Source: Sediminibacterium goheungense
GTDB lineage: Bacteria > Bacteroidota > Bacteroidia > Chitinophagales > Chitinophagaceae
DNA length: 64,000 nucleotides
Assembly: GCF_004361915.1 (NCBI RefSeq)
Contig: NZ_SNWP01000012.1
Location: 228,584 to 292,583 of the forward strand
Reading direction: 5' to 3'
The translations under genes were made by a program, and so were the position numbers. Below, in pieces: positions 18,069 to 26,742 of this stretch (its first letter is position 1; each line of letters starts with the position of its first letter). The notes below the pieces were generated by a model that was not told the DNA's origin, ran no database searches, and was given only the letters and a program-made list of their open reading frames with translations.

Positions 18069-20315
18069 ATGTCGAATTTTGCACCATTGGTTGCTGCTAA
18101 ACTGAACCTGCGGGTAGTACAGGTAGAAGCAGTATTGGATTTGTTTGAGGAAGGCGCAACAATCCCATTTATTGCGCGATACAGAAAGGATAAAACCGGA
18201 GGACTCGACGAGGTACAGATACAACAGATACAGGATGAGGCGAAGTTTTTAAAAGAGTTTACGGAACGGAAAAGCTTTATCGAAAAAGCGATTACTGAGC
18301 AGGGTAAGATGACCGAGGATCTGCAGAAGAAAATAGATGCAGCTGCTACCATTGCTGCACTGGAAGATATTTATCTGCCCTATAAACCCAAAAGAAAAAC
18401 AAAGGCACAAACAGCCAGAGAAAATGGACTGGAACCTTTGGCCGAAATGATGCTTGCCCAGCAGCCCGATGATATTGCTGTAGAAGCTGCTAAATACATA
18501 AATGATAAAATCAGCTCAGCAGAAGAAGCTTTACAGGGTGCAAGAGATATTATTGCTGAACTTGTTAATGAGAATGCCGACCTCCGTGCCAAAATGCGCA
18601 AACTGTTTGAAGATACGGCACTGATACAGAGTAAAGTATTAACCGATAAAGAAACAGAGGGCATTAAATACAAAGATTATTTTGATTTTTCTGAACCCAT
18701 ACATAAAATACCCTCGCACCGTATACTGGCCATTTTACGAGGCTTTCTCGAAGGTATCCTGCGAATGAGTATTGCGCCACAGGAAGAAGATGCACTATAC
18801 CTGTTAGAACAACAGTACATAAAAGGCATGAACCCATGGTCCGAGCATCTTAAAAAAGCCATTCGTGATGCATACCGGAGGCTAATGCAACCCAGTCTTG
18901 AATCAGAATTCAGAACCGCACTTAAACAGAAAGCTGATGAGGAAGCCATAACTGTGTTTGCGGAAAACCTGCGTCAGTTATTGTTGAGTGCACCTTTGGG
19001 AAGAAAAAGCATTCTTGCCATCGATCCGGGTTACCGAACCGGATGTAAAGTGGTATGTCTTGATAACAAAGGTGATTTACAGACTACTGATCTGATTTAT
19101 GTGCACGAGAATAACCGCATATATGAAAGTGAGCATAAAATAAAAAAACTGGTGGCGCAGTTTGCTATAGAAGCCATTGCCATCGGCGACGGAACTGCGG
19201 GCCGGGAAACGGAACAGTTTATTAAAAAATTAAACCTGGGCTTGCCTGTCTTCCTGGTAAATGAAGATGGTGCTTCTGTGTATTCAGCCTCAGAAACCGC
19301 AAGAGAAGAATTTCCGGATTATGATGTCACAGTTAGGGGGTCTGTAAGTATCGGAAGAAGACTGATGGATCCACTTGCTGAACTGGTGAAAATTGATCCG
19401 AAAAGTATTGGTGTAGGTCAATACCAACACGATGTGAATCAGTTCCGTTTGAAAGAAAGATTGGATCAAACTGTTGTAAGTTGTGTAAATACAGTAGGGG
19501 TTAACCTCAATACAGCAAGCAAACACCTCCTGGCTTATGTAAGTGGTATCGGAGGAAGCATGGCCGATAATATTGTTCGGTTCAGGACTGAACTGGGTGG
19601 TTTTAAAGACAGGTCGCAACTATTAAAAGTGCCGCGTCTGGGTTCAAAGGCATTTGAACAATGTGCAGGTTTTCTTCGCATAAAAGATGGTGCCAATCCA
19701 CTGGATGCCAGTGCGGTTCACCCGGAAGCGTACCCCATTGTAGAAAAGATGGCAGCTGATTTAGAGGTTGACGTTAAGGAACTGATCGGAAATGAATCAT
19801 TGGTAGCTAAAATCGATGCTAAAAAATATGTAACTGAACAGTTTGGTGAACTGACACTCCGTGATATTCTGAATGAATTAAAAAAGCCGGGACTTGATCC
19901 CCGTAACGAACTGGAGCAGTTTGAATTTGCACAGATCTATAAAATTGAAGATGTTCAGGTAGGTATGATTGTACCGGGTATGGTAACCAATCTCACCCGT
20001 TTTGGCGCATTTATTGATATAGGCGTAAAGCAGGATGGACTTGTGCATGTGAGTGAAATCGCTCATCGCTATATCAGTGATCCTGGCGAAGCTTTAAAAC
20101 TGGGACAGAAAGTGCAGGTGAAAATTCTGGAAGTGGATATACCACGTAAGCGTATCGCCCTTTCTATCAAACAAACTGAAGAAGCCTCAGGAGAGCGGCA
20201 GCAGGGTAACAGGTCTTCGAAACCTAAAGGAATGATGCCAAAAAAGGCAGAGGACCTTTCGGCGATGAGTGTAAATGATGCGTTACATGCACTTAAAAAG
20301 AAATTCGGGAAATAG
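18069..20315 (+). CDS. tex: Tex family RNA-binding transcription accessory protein
   Basis: 748 residues, the Tex length. In order: N-terminal helical domain (I-P-F-I-A-R-Y-R-K-D near 35), a YqgF/RNase H-like domain (L-A-I-D-P-G-Y-R-T-G-C-K near 320), a helix-hairpin-helix pair (V-G-V-N-L-N-T-A-S, G-S-K-A-F-E-Q-C-A-G-F), and an S1 domain at about 631-707 (G-M-V-T-N-L-T-R-F-G-A-F-I-D-I-G). A Lys-rich tail follows. Tex binds nucleic acid and is tied to transcription and stress tolerance in other bacteria. A possible promoter (TTTT, N18, TACATTCG) ends at 18036, 33 nt before the ATG. Confidence 0.95.
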   Translation: MSNFAPLVAAKLNLRVVQVEAVLDLFEEGATIPFIARYRKDKTGGLDEVQIQQIQDEAKFLKEFTERKSFIEKAITEQGKMTEDLQKKIDAAATIAALEDIYLPYKPKRKTKAQTARENGLEPLAEMMLAQQPDDIAVEAAKYINDKISSAEEALQGARDIIAELVNENADLRAKMRKLFEDTALIQSKVLTDKETEGIKYKDYFDFSEPIHKIPSHRILAILRGFLEGILRMSIAPQEEDALYLLEQQYIKGMNPWSEHLKKAIRDAYRRLMQPSLESEFRTALKQKADEEAITVFAENLRQLLLSAPLGRKSILAIDPGYRTGCKVVCLDNKGDLQTTDLIYVHENNRIYESEHKIKKLVAQFAIEAIAIGDGTAGRETEQFIKKLNLGLPVFLVNEDGASVYSASETAREEFPDYDVTVRGSVSIGRRLMDPLAELVKIDPKSIGVGQYQHDVNQFRLKERLDQTVVSCVNTVGVNLNTASKHLLAYVSGIGGSMADNIVRFRTELGGFKDRSQLLKVPRLGSKAFEQCAGFLRIKDGANPLDASAVHPEAYPIVEKMAADLEVDVKELIGNESLVAKIDAKKYVTEQFGELTLRDILNELKKPGLDPRNELEQFEFAQIYKIEDVQVGMIVPGMVTNLTRFGAFIDIGVKQDGLVHVSEIAHRYISDPGEALKLGQKVQVKILEVDIPRKRIALSIKQTEEASGERQQGNRSSKPKGMMPKKAEDLSAMSVNDALHALKKKFGK

Positions 20316-20439
20316 TATTTTCAATTTTCGGTAGCATACATGCATCCATATGCAGTTTTGCAAAGAAAGGGGGGGGAGATGATGAATGGTAATGCGAAGT
20401 AAAGAACTTATAATATCTTGTAAGCGCTAAATCACTATC

Positions 20440-20976
20440 ATGAAAAAGATTGTATTATTCATTCTTACAGTTGTTGCTGTTTCATTTTCCCAGGCACAGG
20501 ATAACAAAGTAAACCCGATTATCAAAGACTTTGGTCCGGTATACGAAATTCCGGATGCGGTTGAAAAACCAGATCCAAAACTCAATTATAAGTTACTGGT
20601 AGACCTTGTAATGGCCAGCAGTAAACCTGATACCATTAACCTGGGTATTGAAGCAGCCTGTACATTATTGAACTTACATGGTGTAGGAGGTGTGCCTAAA
20701 GAAAAAATCAATATGGTAATGGCTGTGCACAATGCAGCAGGTTATACCGTTTTAAATAATGAAGCCTATCGTGCAAGGTATAAAACCGACAACCCCAATC
20801 TCCCGATGATTCAAGCATTATTGGATGCAGGGGTGAAAATTGTGGTTTGTGGACAAACACTTAAAAAAAGAGGAATTGATCCATCTACGCTTGCACCGGG
20901 TATAGGCGTGGCAACTTCTGCACTAACGACCATTACAACGTATCAGTTAAAAGGATATGCTACGATTAAGTGGTAA
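20440..20976 (+). CDS. Exported DsrE-like protein
   Basis: 178 residues with a signal peptide (MKKIVLFILTVVAVSFSQAQ, cleavage after 20). The mature part has the DsrE/DsrF sulfur-relay fold pattern: Y-K-L-L-V-D-L-V, G-I-E-A-A-C-T-L-L-N-L-H-G, I-N-M-V-M-A-V-H-N-A-A, then G-V-K-I-V-V-C-G-Q-T with a cysteine at the position of the family's active Cys, and a C-terminal T-T-Y-Q-L-K-G-Y. Export to the periplasm is unlike the cytosolic DsrEFH proteins, so a redox or sulfur role there is only an inference. The bidirectional terminator follows at 20999-21036. Confidence 0.8.
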   Translation: MKKIVLFILTVVAVSFSQAQDNKVNPIIKDFGPVYEIPDAVEKPDPKLNYKLLVDLVMASSKPDTINLGIEAACTLLNLHGVGGVPKEKINMVMAVHNAAGYTVLNNEAYRARYKTDNPNLPMIQALLDAGVKIVVCGQTLKKRGIDPSTLAPGIGVATSALTTITTYQLKGYATIKW

Positions 20977-20998
20977 GTATCTTCGCCGGAAATAAAAA

Positions 20999-21036
20999 TA
21001 AAAAGCCTGTTCATGTTTTGTATGAACAGGCTTTTT
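20999..21036. terminator. Bidirectional terminator
   Basis: A perfect 14-bp stem (21001-21014 with 21022-21035, 7-nt loop) flanked by A and T runs on both sides. It serves the DsrE-like gene (+) and the methyltransferase gene (-), whose stop is at 21039. Confidence 0.93.
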
Positions 21037-21038
21037 GA

Positions 21039-21686
21039 TTAAAACTTTTTTGCAATCAAAATATAGTAATTGAAAATACCTGCATTTTTAAATAAAATGC
21101 TTTTCTGGAGCTGAAATCCTGTATCACGCAGCAGTTGCTCATATTCCTGAATACTTAACTGAACTGGGTGTAACATATCACCAGGTAGCCATTGGAATAT
21201 TTTTTTCAATAAAAAAAATCGATGCGCATCTGTTGAAAGAATAAGGGTGCCGCCACTTTTCAATGCATCAAATAAACGATGATAACATGTTTTGATATCA
21301 TTTACATGGTTAATGGCATTCATACAGAAAATACGATCGTATTTTTCAGCATCTGTCAATAATTCAAGGGGCGTTTGTACAAATGATGTCCATGGATATG
21401 CTTTCTTATTGAAATGGGGCAGGTTATTATACAAGTCGAGCAGTGGATCAAGTGCTACTACAGCATGTTTTTCCAGGGCCATAAAAATGCCTGCCGGACC
21501 ACATCCTGCATCAAGAATCGTTTCATGGTCGGCTAGCTGGCAGCTGTCTTGTAAAGTATCCAGCATACGAAGCCAGTATGCTTTTTTATATTGTAAATAG
21601 GCGGTAGGATCTTTTTTTCGGAGATAACGTTTCCACCACGCATATTCCAGTTTCTGTGCCAATTGCCACTTGATATTCTTTTTCAT
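21039..21686 (-). CDS. Class I SAM-dependent methyltransferase
   Basis: 215 residues. Motif I is I-L-D-A-G-C-G-P-A-G near 59-68, the acidic end of strand 2 is A-L-D-P, and the post-motif segment F-C-M-N-A-I-N-H-V-N-D is followed by L-K-S-G-G-T-L-I-L-S. The N-terminus is basic and aromatic. The closest visible pattern is Methyltransf_11/UbiE-like, but the substrate is unknown. It stands alone, convergent with the DsrE-like gene. Confidence 0.85.
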   Translation of the reverse strand: MKKNIKWQLAQKLEYAWWKRYLRKKDPTAYLQYKKAYWLRMLDTLQDSCQLADHETILDAGCGPAGIFMALEKHAVVALDPLLDLYNNLPHFNKKAYPWTSFVQTPLELLTDAEKYDRIFCMNAINHVNDIKTCYHRLFDALKSGGTLILSTDAHRFFLLKKIFQWLPGDMLHPVQLSIQEYEQLLRDTGFQLQKSILFKNAGIFNYYILIAKKF

Positions 21687-21833
21687 GCCTGCCTAAATTA
21701 GTACCAAAATAACATAAACCAATCATTGCTGGTATCCTGAACCGCATCTTTGATTCCATTTGTGTAATTTTTCTCTCTTTTTAGTTACTCATATCAATTC
21801 CTTAGTATCTTATACATCCAAAACCCGCTATTA

Positions 21834-24800
21834 ATGAGAAAATTGTTCTTCTCGGGCCTTGCTCTTGGAGCTTCCGCCCTGATTGCAACTTCCGTTCTTA
21901 CTACGGAGGATAAAAACCGGCATTGGTTATTGTCTTCTGCTTTTTTTGCAGATTCCGTAAAAAAGGACACACCTGTTTATGTAACCTTTAAAGATCTGCC
22001 ACTCAAACCCGAAAGGCAGATTAGTTTTAACACCAATGAAGGAACCTGGATGAGTGTGGATGTGAGTCCGGATGGTAATACCATTGCTTTCGACCTGATG
22101 GGCGATATCTATACCATGCCTATAACAGGCGGTAAAGCAACACCTGTTACCAGTGGCTTTGCATATGAAACACATCCCCGTTTCAGTCCCGATGGAAACA
22201 AACTCTTATTTACCAGCGACAGAAGCGGAGGAGACAATATCTGGATTATTGACCGGGTGAAGCAGGATACGATACAGCTGACAAAAACCAGGGTGGATGA
22301 TTATGTGAATGCAGTATGGACACCCGACGGTAAGTACGTGATAGCCAGTCGTGGCCGACGTTTACCCCGGTTATGGATGTTCCACGCTGATGGAGGTGGA
22401 GGTACACAACTGAATGATGCACCGGGTTCCTTAAAAACAATTGATCCATTTATCAGTCCGGATGGTAAGCATATTTACTACAGTGAACGTTTTGGTTCAT
22501 GGAACTATAATGCATTACTGCCCCAGTACCAGATCGGTGTTTATGATCGGGATAAGGGTTTAACAAGTACCATTACTTCCCGTTATGGATCTGCCTTCAC
22601 ACCTACATTGAGTAAAGATGGTCAATGGATGGTATATGGCTCACGTTATCAAGATAAAACAGGTCTTGTGATACGAAACATAAAAACAGGCGATGAGCGT
22701 TGGCTGGCATATCCTGTTCAAAGAGATGAGCAGGAAAGTATTGCACCGCAGGGTGTATTACCCGGTATGGCATTTACGCCTGATAGCAAACATTTGATTG
22801 CCAGCTATGGCGGTAAAATATGGAAGATACCTGTGAGCGGAGAAACCGCCACTGAAATTCCTTTCAATGCGGATATGAAACTGGAACTGGGGCCACGTCT
22901 TTATTTCAATTACGAAGTAAAAGATACTACGCATGCACTTGCTTCACAAATCAGGGATGCTACACCCAGTCCGGATGGAAAACAGCTAGCCTTTACCGTA
23001 CTCAACAGGTTGTACGTAATGGATTATCCGAATGGCACACCCAGACGTGTATCGAACCACAATTTTACAGAAGCCATGCCCGCATGGAGTCCTGATGGTA
23101 AACAAATTGCGTTTGTAACATGGGATGAAAAAGAAGGAGGTCATGTATACAAAGTAAACATTGCATCATCACAAATCACAAAACTTACATCTGAAGCTGC
23201 GTTTTATATGCAACCCGCATGGAGTTACAATCAGCGTATTGCTTTTTTCCGCGGACCCAAGCGTTTGTTCAAAGACGCAGAAGATCCATTCTTCAGTGGT
23301 GAAGAAGCTGATATGGTATGGATGAATGAAAATGGTGGGCCCCTTACAATAATTGATAAGGCGCGTAACCGGGGCAATATTCATTTTACCAAAGAATCAG
23401 ACAGGGTATTCCTCAATACAGGAGGTGGTGCGTTGGTCTCTATTCGTTGGGATGGAACCGATCCTAAAGTACATGTTCGTATAACAGGTATTACTACATT
23501 CGGATCGGTACTCGATGGTCATGATGATGCTCATGAATCCACAAAAACAACCGGGAAAGAATATGTCATGGGTAGATATATGTCTGTAGCCGATCCTTTG
23601 AATAACTGTATGCTTCCCGAATCGTACAGCAGCCGTGAGCCACAGAATATGCCTTCATCTGCGGGTATTGTTTTAATGGCACCTGTTGGTAACCAGGCAC
23701 TGGCACAGGTGAACAATAATATCTATGTGGTAACGGTACCTGAAACAGGAAAACCTACCAGTATCAATGTGGCAGAACCCTCAGCAAGTATATTTCCATC
23801 CCGGCAATTAACAGAGATCGGCGGGGAGTTCCCGGCTTGGGAAGCAGATGGTAAAAAAATTCACTGGAGTCTGGGTAATGGTCACTGGACATACGATATC
23901 GAAAGGGCCAAAGCTGTGGAAGATTCTGTAAAAGAAGCTAAAAAAGCAGATGCCAAACGTGCAGCAGATAGTATAAAGGCTTTAAATGCAGCAGGACCTG
24001 ATGCTAAGAAGTTAGCAGATTCCCTTGCAAAGAAAAAAGCCACCGATTTAGCTGCTGCATTAAAAGCAGATCCGGCAAAAGCCAAACAGGACAGCCTTGA
24101 TAAAGCAGAGTTAAAAAAGAAAGAGAAATACGCACCTATGGAAACACAGGTGAAAGTGTATTATGAAAAAGATATTCCTGCCGGAATCATCCTGCTGAAG
24201 AATGCGCGCATTATTACCATGAAAGGTGATGAGGTGATTGAGAAAGGAGATATCCTGATCGTGAACAATCGTATTAAACAGGTAGGCAAAGGTATTGCAG
24301 CACCTGCAGGAGCCAAAGTGATTGATTGCGCAGGTAAAACCATTACACCGGGTTTTGTGGATACCCATTCGCATATGTGGCCGTTCTGGGGTCTGCATAA
24401 AAATACCGTTTGGATTTATGCTGCCAATCTGGCTTATGGTGTAACCACCACACGCGATCCGCAAACAGCCACAACAGATGTGCTTACTTACAGTGATATG
24501 GTAGATGCCGGTACCATTCCGGGGCCAAGGGTATACAGTACAGGTCCTGGCGTAGGTTACTGGATGTACAATCTCCGTGATCTTGATCAGACCAAAAAAG
24601 TACTGGAACAATACAGTAAATACTACAAGACCCAATACATAAAAATGTACCTCACAGGGGTGCGTCAGCAACGTCAGTGGGTAATTATGGCGGCTAAAGA
24701 ACAAAAGCTGATGCCAACAACAGAAGGTGGACTGGATTATAAATTAAATATGACCCACCTGTTGGATGGATATCCTGGAGTGGAACATGCCATACCCATT

Positions 24801-25445
24801 CATCCATTATATAAGGATGTAACCAAAACCATTGCAGAAAGTAAAATGGCACATACACCCACTTTACTGGTAGCTTATGGTGGACCATGGGCAGAAAATT
24901 ATTATTATACCACAGAAAGCCCGGTACATGATCCTAAGCTTAACCGCTTTACCCCTTATGAGGAACTCAGTACAAAAGCACGCAGAAGAACTGGTGGGAA
25001 TGGCGGATGGTTTACACCTGAAGACCATGTTTTTAGTAAACATGCAAAAGGAACCAAAAGTATTGTTGAACAAGGAGGTCTGGCAGGTGTTGGAAGTCAC
25101 GGGCAATTACAGGGATTGGGTTATCATTGGGAACTGTGGAGCGTAGCAAGTGGCGGTATGAGTCCGCTTAATGCATTGAAAACGGCAACCATCCTGGGTG
25201 CCACTGCGTTGGGGCTCGATAAAGAACTCGGTAGCCTTGAAGCAGGTAAACTCGCAGATATCGTAATCATGGATAACAATCCGCTGCAGAATATCCGTAA
25301 TACCAACAGTATCCGATACGTTATAAAAAACGGAAGGGTATATGATGGTAATACATTAGATGAAGTATATCCGAACCAGAAGAAATTAGATATCAGTTCC
25401 TGGACCAAAGAAGCACCTAAGGTTACAACAGGAGTGAAGGAGTGA
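21834..25445 (+). CDS. TolB-propeller/amidohydrolase fusion, exported
   Basis: 1203 residues. After a signal-like N-terminus (about 1-20), residues about 55-690 hold repeated TolB/PD40 propeller motifs (S-P-D-G-N/K-x-I-A/L-F, seen at least eight times). A low-complexity helix of Ala, Lys and Asp (about 693-764) links to a metal-dependent amidohydrolase (about 780-1195): metal ligands His845 and His847 in V-D-T-H-S-H-M-W, a further histidine in G-V-G-S-H-G, and the C-terminal G-S-L-E-A-G-K-L-A-D-I-V-I-M-D signature. The architecture is known in Bacteroidota and Gammaproteobacteria. A periplasmic amidase/peptidase role is likely, with the substrate unknown. Confidence 0.92.
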   Translation: MRKLFFSGLALGASALIATSVLTTEDKNRHWLLSSAFFADSVKKDTPVYVTFKDLPLKPERQISFNTNEGTWMSVDVSPDGNTIAFDLMGDIYTMPITGGKATPVTSGFAYETHPRFSPDGNKLLFTSDRSGGDNIWIIDRVKQDTIQLTKTRVDDYVNAVWTPDGKYVIASRGRRLPRLWMFHADGGGGTQLNDAPGSLKTIDPFISPDGKHIYYSERFGSWNYNALLPQYQIGVYDRDKGLTSTITSRYGSAFTPTLSKDGQWMVYGSRYQDKTGLVIRNIKTGDERWLAYPVQRDEQESIAPQGVLPGMAFTPDSKHLIASYGGKIWKIPVSGETATEIPFNADMKLELGPRLYFNYEVKDTTHALASQIRDATPSPDGKQLAFTVLNRLYVMDYPNGTPRRVSNHNFTEAMPAWSPDGKQIAFVTWDEKEGGHVYKVNIASSQITKLTSEAAFYMQPAWSYNQRIAFFRGPKRLFKDAEDPFFSGEEADMVWMNENGGPLTIIDKARNRGNIHFTKESDRVFLNTGGGALVSIRWDGTDPKVHVRITGITTFGSVLDGHDDAHESTKTTGKEYVMGRYMSVADPLNNCMLPESYSSREPQNMPSSAGIVLMAPVGNQALAQVNNNIYVVTVPETGKPTSINVAEPSASIFPSRQLTEIGGEFPAWEADGKKIHWSLGNGHWTYDIERAKAVEDSVKEAKKADAKRAADSIKALNAAGPDAKKLADSLAKKKATDLAAALKADPAKAKQDSLDKAELKKKEKYAPMETQVKVYYEKDIPAGIILLKNARIITMKGDEVIEKGDILIVNNRIKQVGKGIAAPAGAKVIDCAGKTITPGFVDTHSHMWPFWGLHKNTVWIYAANLAYGVTTTRDPQTATTDVLTYSDMVDAGTIPGPRVYSTGPGVGYWMYNLRDLDQTKKVLEQYSKYYKTQYIKMYLTGVRQQRQWVIMAAKEQKLMPTTEGGLDYKLNMTHLLDGYPGVEHAIPIHPLYKDVTKTIAESKMAHTPTLLVAYGGPWAENYYYTTESPVHDPKLNRFTPYEELSTKARRRTGGNGGWFTPEDHVFSKHAKGTKSIVEQGGLAGVGSHGQLQGLGYHWELWSVASGGMSPLNALKTATILGATALGLDKELGSLEAGKLADIVIMDNNPLQNIRNTNSIRYVIKNGRVYDGNTLDEVYPNQKKLDISSWTKEAPKVTTGVKE

Positions 25446-25458
25446 TCTGAAGAAAATG

Positions 25459-25657
25459 TCAGATGGCAGATCGCAGATGTCAGATATGGGATTTCTGATG
25501 GCGGATGTCTGATGTCTGATTTGAGACTACATATATCAACAAGGGAGTTACATTTTATGTAACTCCCTTGTTGATTGTAAAATACCTGTAAAGAAAATCT
25601 GCCATCAGACATCTGCGATCTGATATCTGACGTCAGCGATCCGCGATCCTACATCTT
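25459..25657. repeat. Family B heptamer arrays flanking a terminator
   Basis: Left arm about 25459-25525: nine 7-nt units such as TCAGATG, GCAGATC, TCTGATG. Right arm about 25597-25657: nine units such as ATCTGCC, ATCAGAC, ATCTGCG. The arms are inverted with respect to each other and bracket the hairpin at 25535-25575. The bestrophin stop codon (25656-25658) lies in the outermost unit. Confidence 0.85.
25535..25575. terminator. 19-bp perfect hairpin between convergent genes
   Basis: 25535-25553 pairs perfectly with 25557-25575 over a 3-nt loop. It sits midway between the amidohydrolase (+) and bestrophin (-) stops. T-tracts on either side are weak, so termination efficiency is uncertain. Confidence 0.75.
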
Positions 25658-26651
25658 ACATTTGTATACTGTTTACGGCTGCAATTGGCTGGGGGATATC
25701 TGTTTCGTTCAACATTTCCCTCAGGTCTATTTCAATGGTTCTGCTGAGTGTGGTGATGGGTACGTCATTCGCATTGCCTTCAAAAGGATTTTCAGTGGCT
25801 TCGCCGATTTTTTCCATGGTATTAAAAACCCAGTTCACAATTACACTGAAAGGAATATTCAACCATACCATATAATCTCCCAGCTTGTTAAATTCCTGTA
25901 ACAGGCCAAAGGGAACAATAAAGGTAAAAAGACGGATAAAGTATAGATTGATACTGGCGAATTGACGTGGATAAGGGAAGTTTTTGATTCGCTCGCAGCG
26001 TCCCTGCAGATCGTATAATTGTATCAGTAAGTTTTCCAGTTCCACATAATTCAAGGGATCAATCAGCCCTGCTTCTTTCAACTGTTTTAAATGAGCAGAT
26101 TGTAAACTGATGAGTTGGGTAGCCCTGTTTTTCTTGTTCCATACATATTGGAAGTCTGACTCGCTTAGGTAAGGTTTCAGTGCTTCTTCAAAAGGTATCT
26201 GGTGCTCTGGAATACTATAAAATTTCCGGTATTCAAGATTGTATATTTTATTGATGTTCTCCCAGGGTCTTGTTTCCCTGAGTTGATAGCGTAATGCCGT
26301 TAACCAGGCAATATGACGATACATAAGTTCTTTGTGCAATGAGGAATGCTGTTCATGATTTCCTACAAAATCTTTTACAAGGATACCCCATGATCTGCTG
26401 GTATTAACAATGCCGCCCCATATCTGCCTTGCTTCCCATAAACGGTTATAGGTCTGGGTGTTTTTAAAACCAATAATAAATGCGGCAGCTGTACCAATCA
26501 TGGCGATGGGCACCCAGGGTATGGCAAGCCATGTCCAACCCATGCAGCGGTACAAAACAGTAGGAATAACGGCTAATATGAAAAGCCTGTAAATATCTCT
26601 TCTTGTCCAGAAAAGAAATTCGCTCAGTTTATAGTGGTTTCCGATATGCAT
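25656..26651 (-). CDS. Bestrophin-family channel protein
   Basis: 331 residues. The bacterial bestrophin pattern is present: basic N-terminus, hydrophobic pair about 22-70, then G-F-K-N-T-Q-T-Y-N-R-L-W-E-A-R-Q-I-W-G and N-T-S-R-S-W-G, a long helical middle, and a second membrane pair about 225-275 ending in W-V-F-N-T-M-E-K-I-G-E-A-T-E-N-P-F-E-G-N-A-N-D-V-P. The last block is the family hallmark. Prokaryotic bestrophins are pentameric channels, mostly cation-conducting. The last codon and stop run into a heptamer array. The hairpin at 26683-26734 separates it from purB. Confidence 0.9.
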   Translation of the reverse strand: MHIGNHYKLSEFLFWTRRDIYRLFILAVIPTVLYRCMGWTWLAIPWVPIAMIGTAAAFIIGFKNTQTYNRLWEARQIWGGIVNTSRSWGILVKDFVGNHEQHSSLHKELMYRHIAWLTALRYQLRETRPWENINKIYNLEYRKFYSIPEHQIPFEEALKPYLSESDFQYVWNKKNRATQLISLQSAHLKQLKEAGLIDPLNYVELENLLIQLYDLQGRCERIKNFPYPRQFASINLYFIRLFTFIVPFGLLQEFNKLGDYMVWLNIPFSVIVNWVFNTMEKIGEATENPFEGNANDVPITTLSRTIEIDLREMLNETDIPQPIAAVNSIQM

Positions 26652-26682
26652 GCAGAAAAGGTAAGAAAACTTCTGCGTGCAT

Positions 26683-26734
26683 CTGTGATTTCAGTGGCAA
26701 ATTAATCGTAACTAAGTTGCCACTGAACCCACAG
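26683..26734 (-). terminator. Stem-loop between purB and the bestrophin gene
   Basis: An 11-bp perfect stem (26690-26700 with 26717-26727), extended by CTGTG/CACAG after a 2-nt mismatch. Located 9 nt after the purB stop. There is no long T-tract, so it could be a weak terminator or a processing/stability element. Confidence 0.5.
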
Positions 26735-26742
26735 AAAATAGG

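Noticed and set aside
24111..24704. 197-residue minus-strand frame inside the amidohydrolase gene
   Set aside because: An antisense frame to a well-supported domain; no recognisable motif and His/Cys-rich chance composition.
25459..25657. Insertion-sequence ends or MITE
   Set aside because: No target duplication could be identified, the arms are internally heptameric, and neither a transposase nor identical second copy is present.
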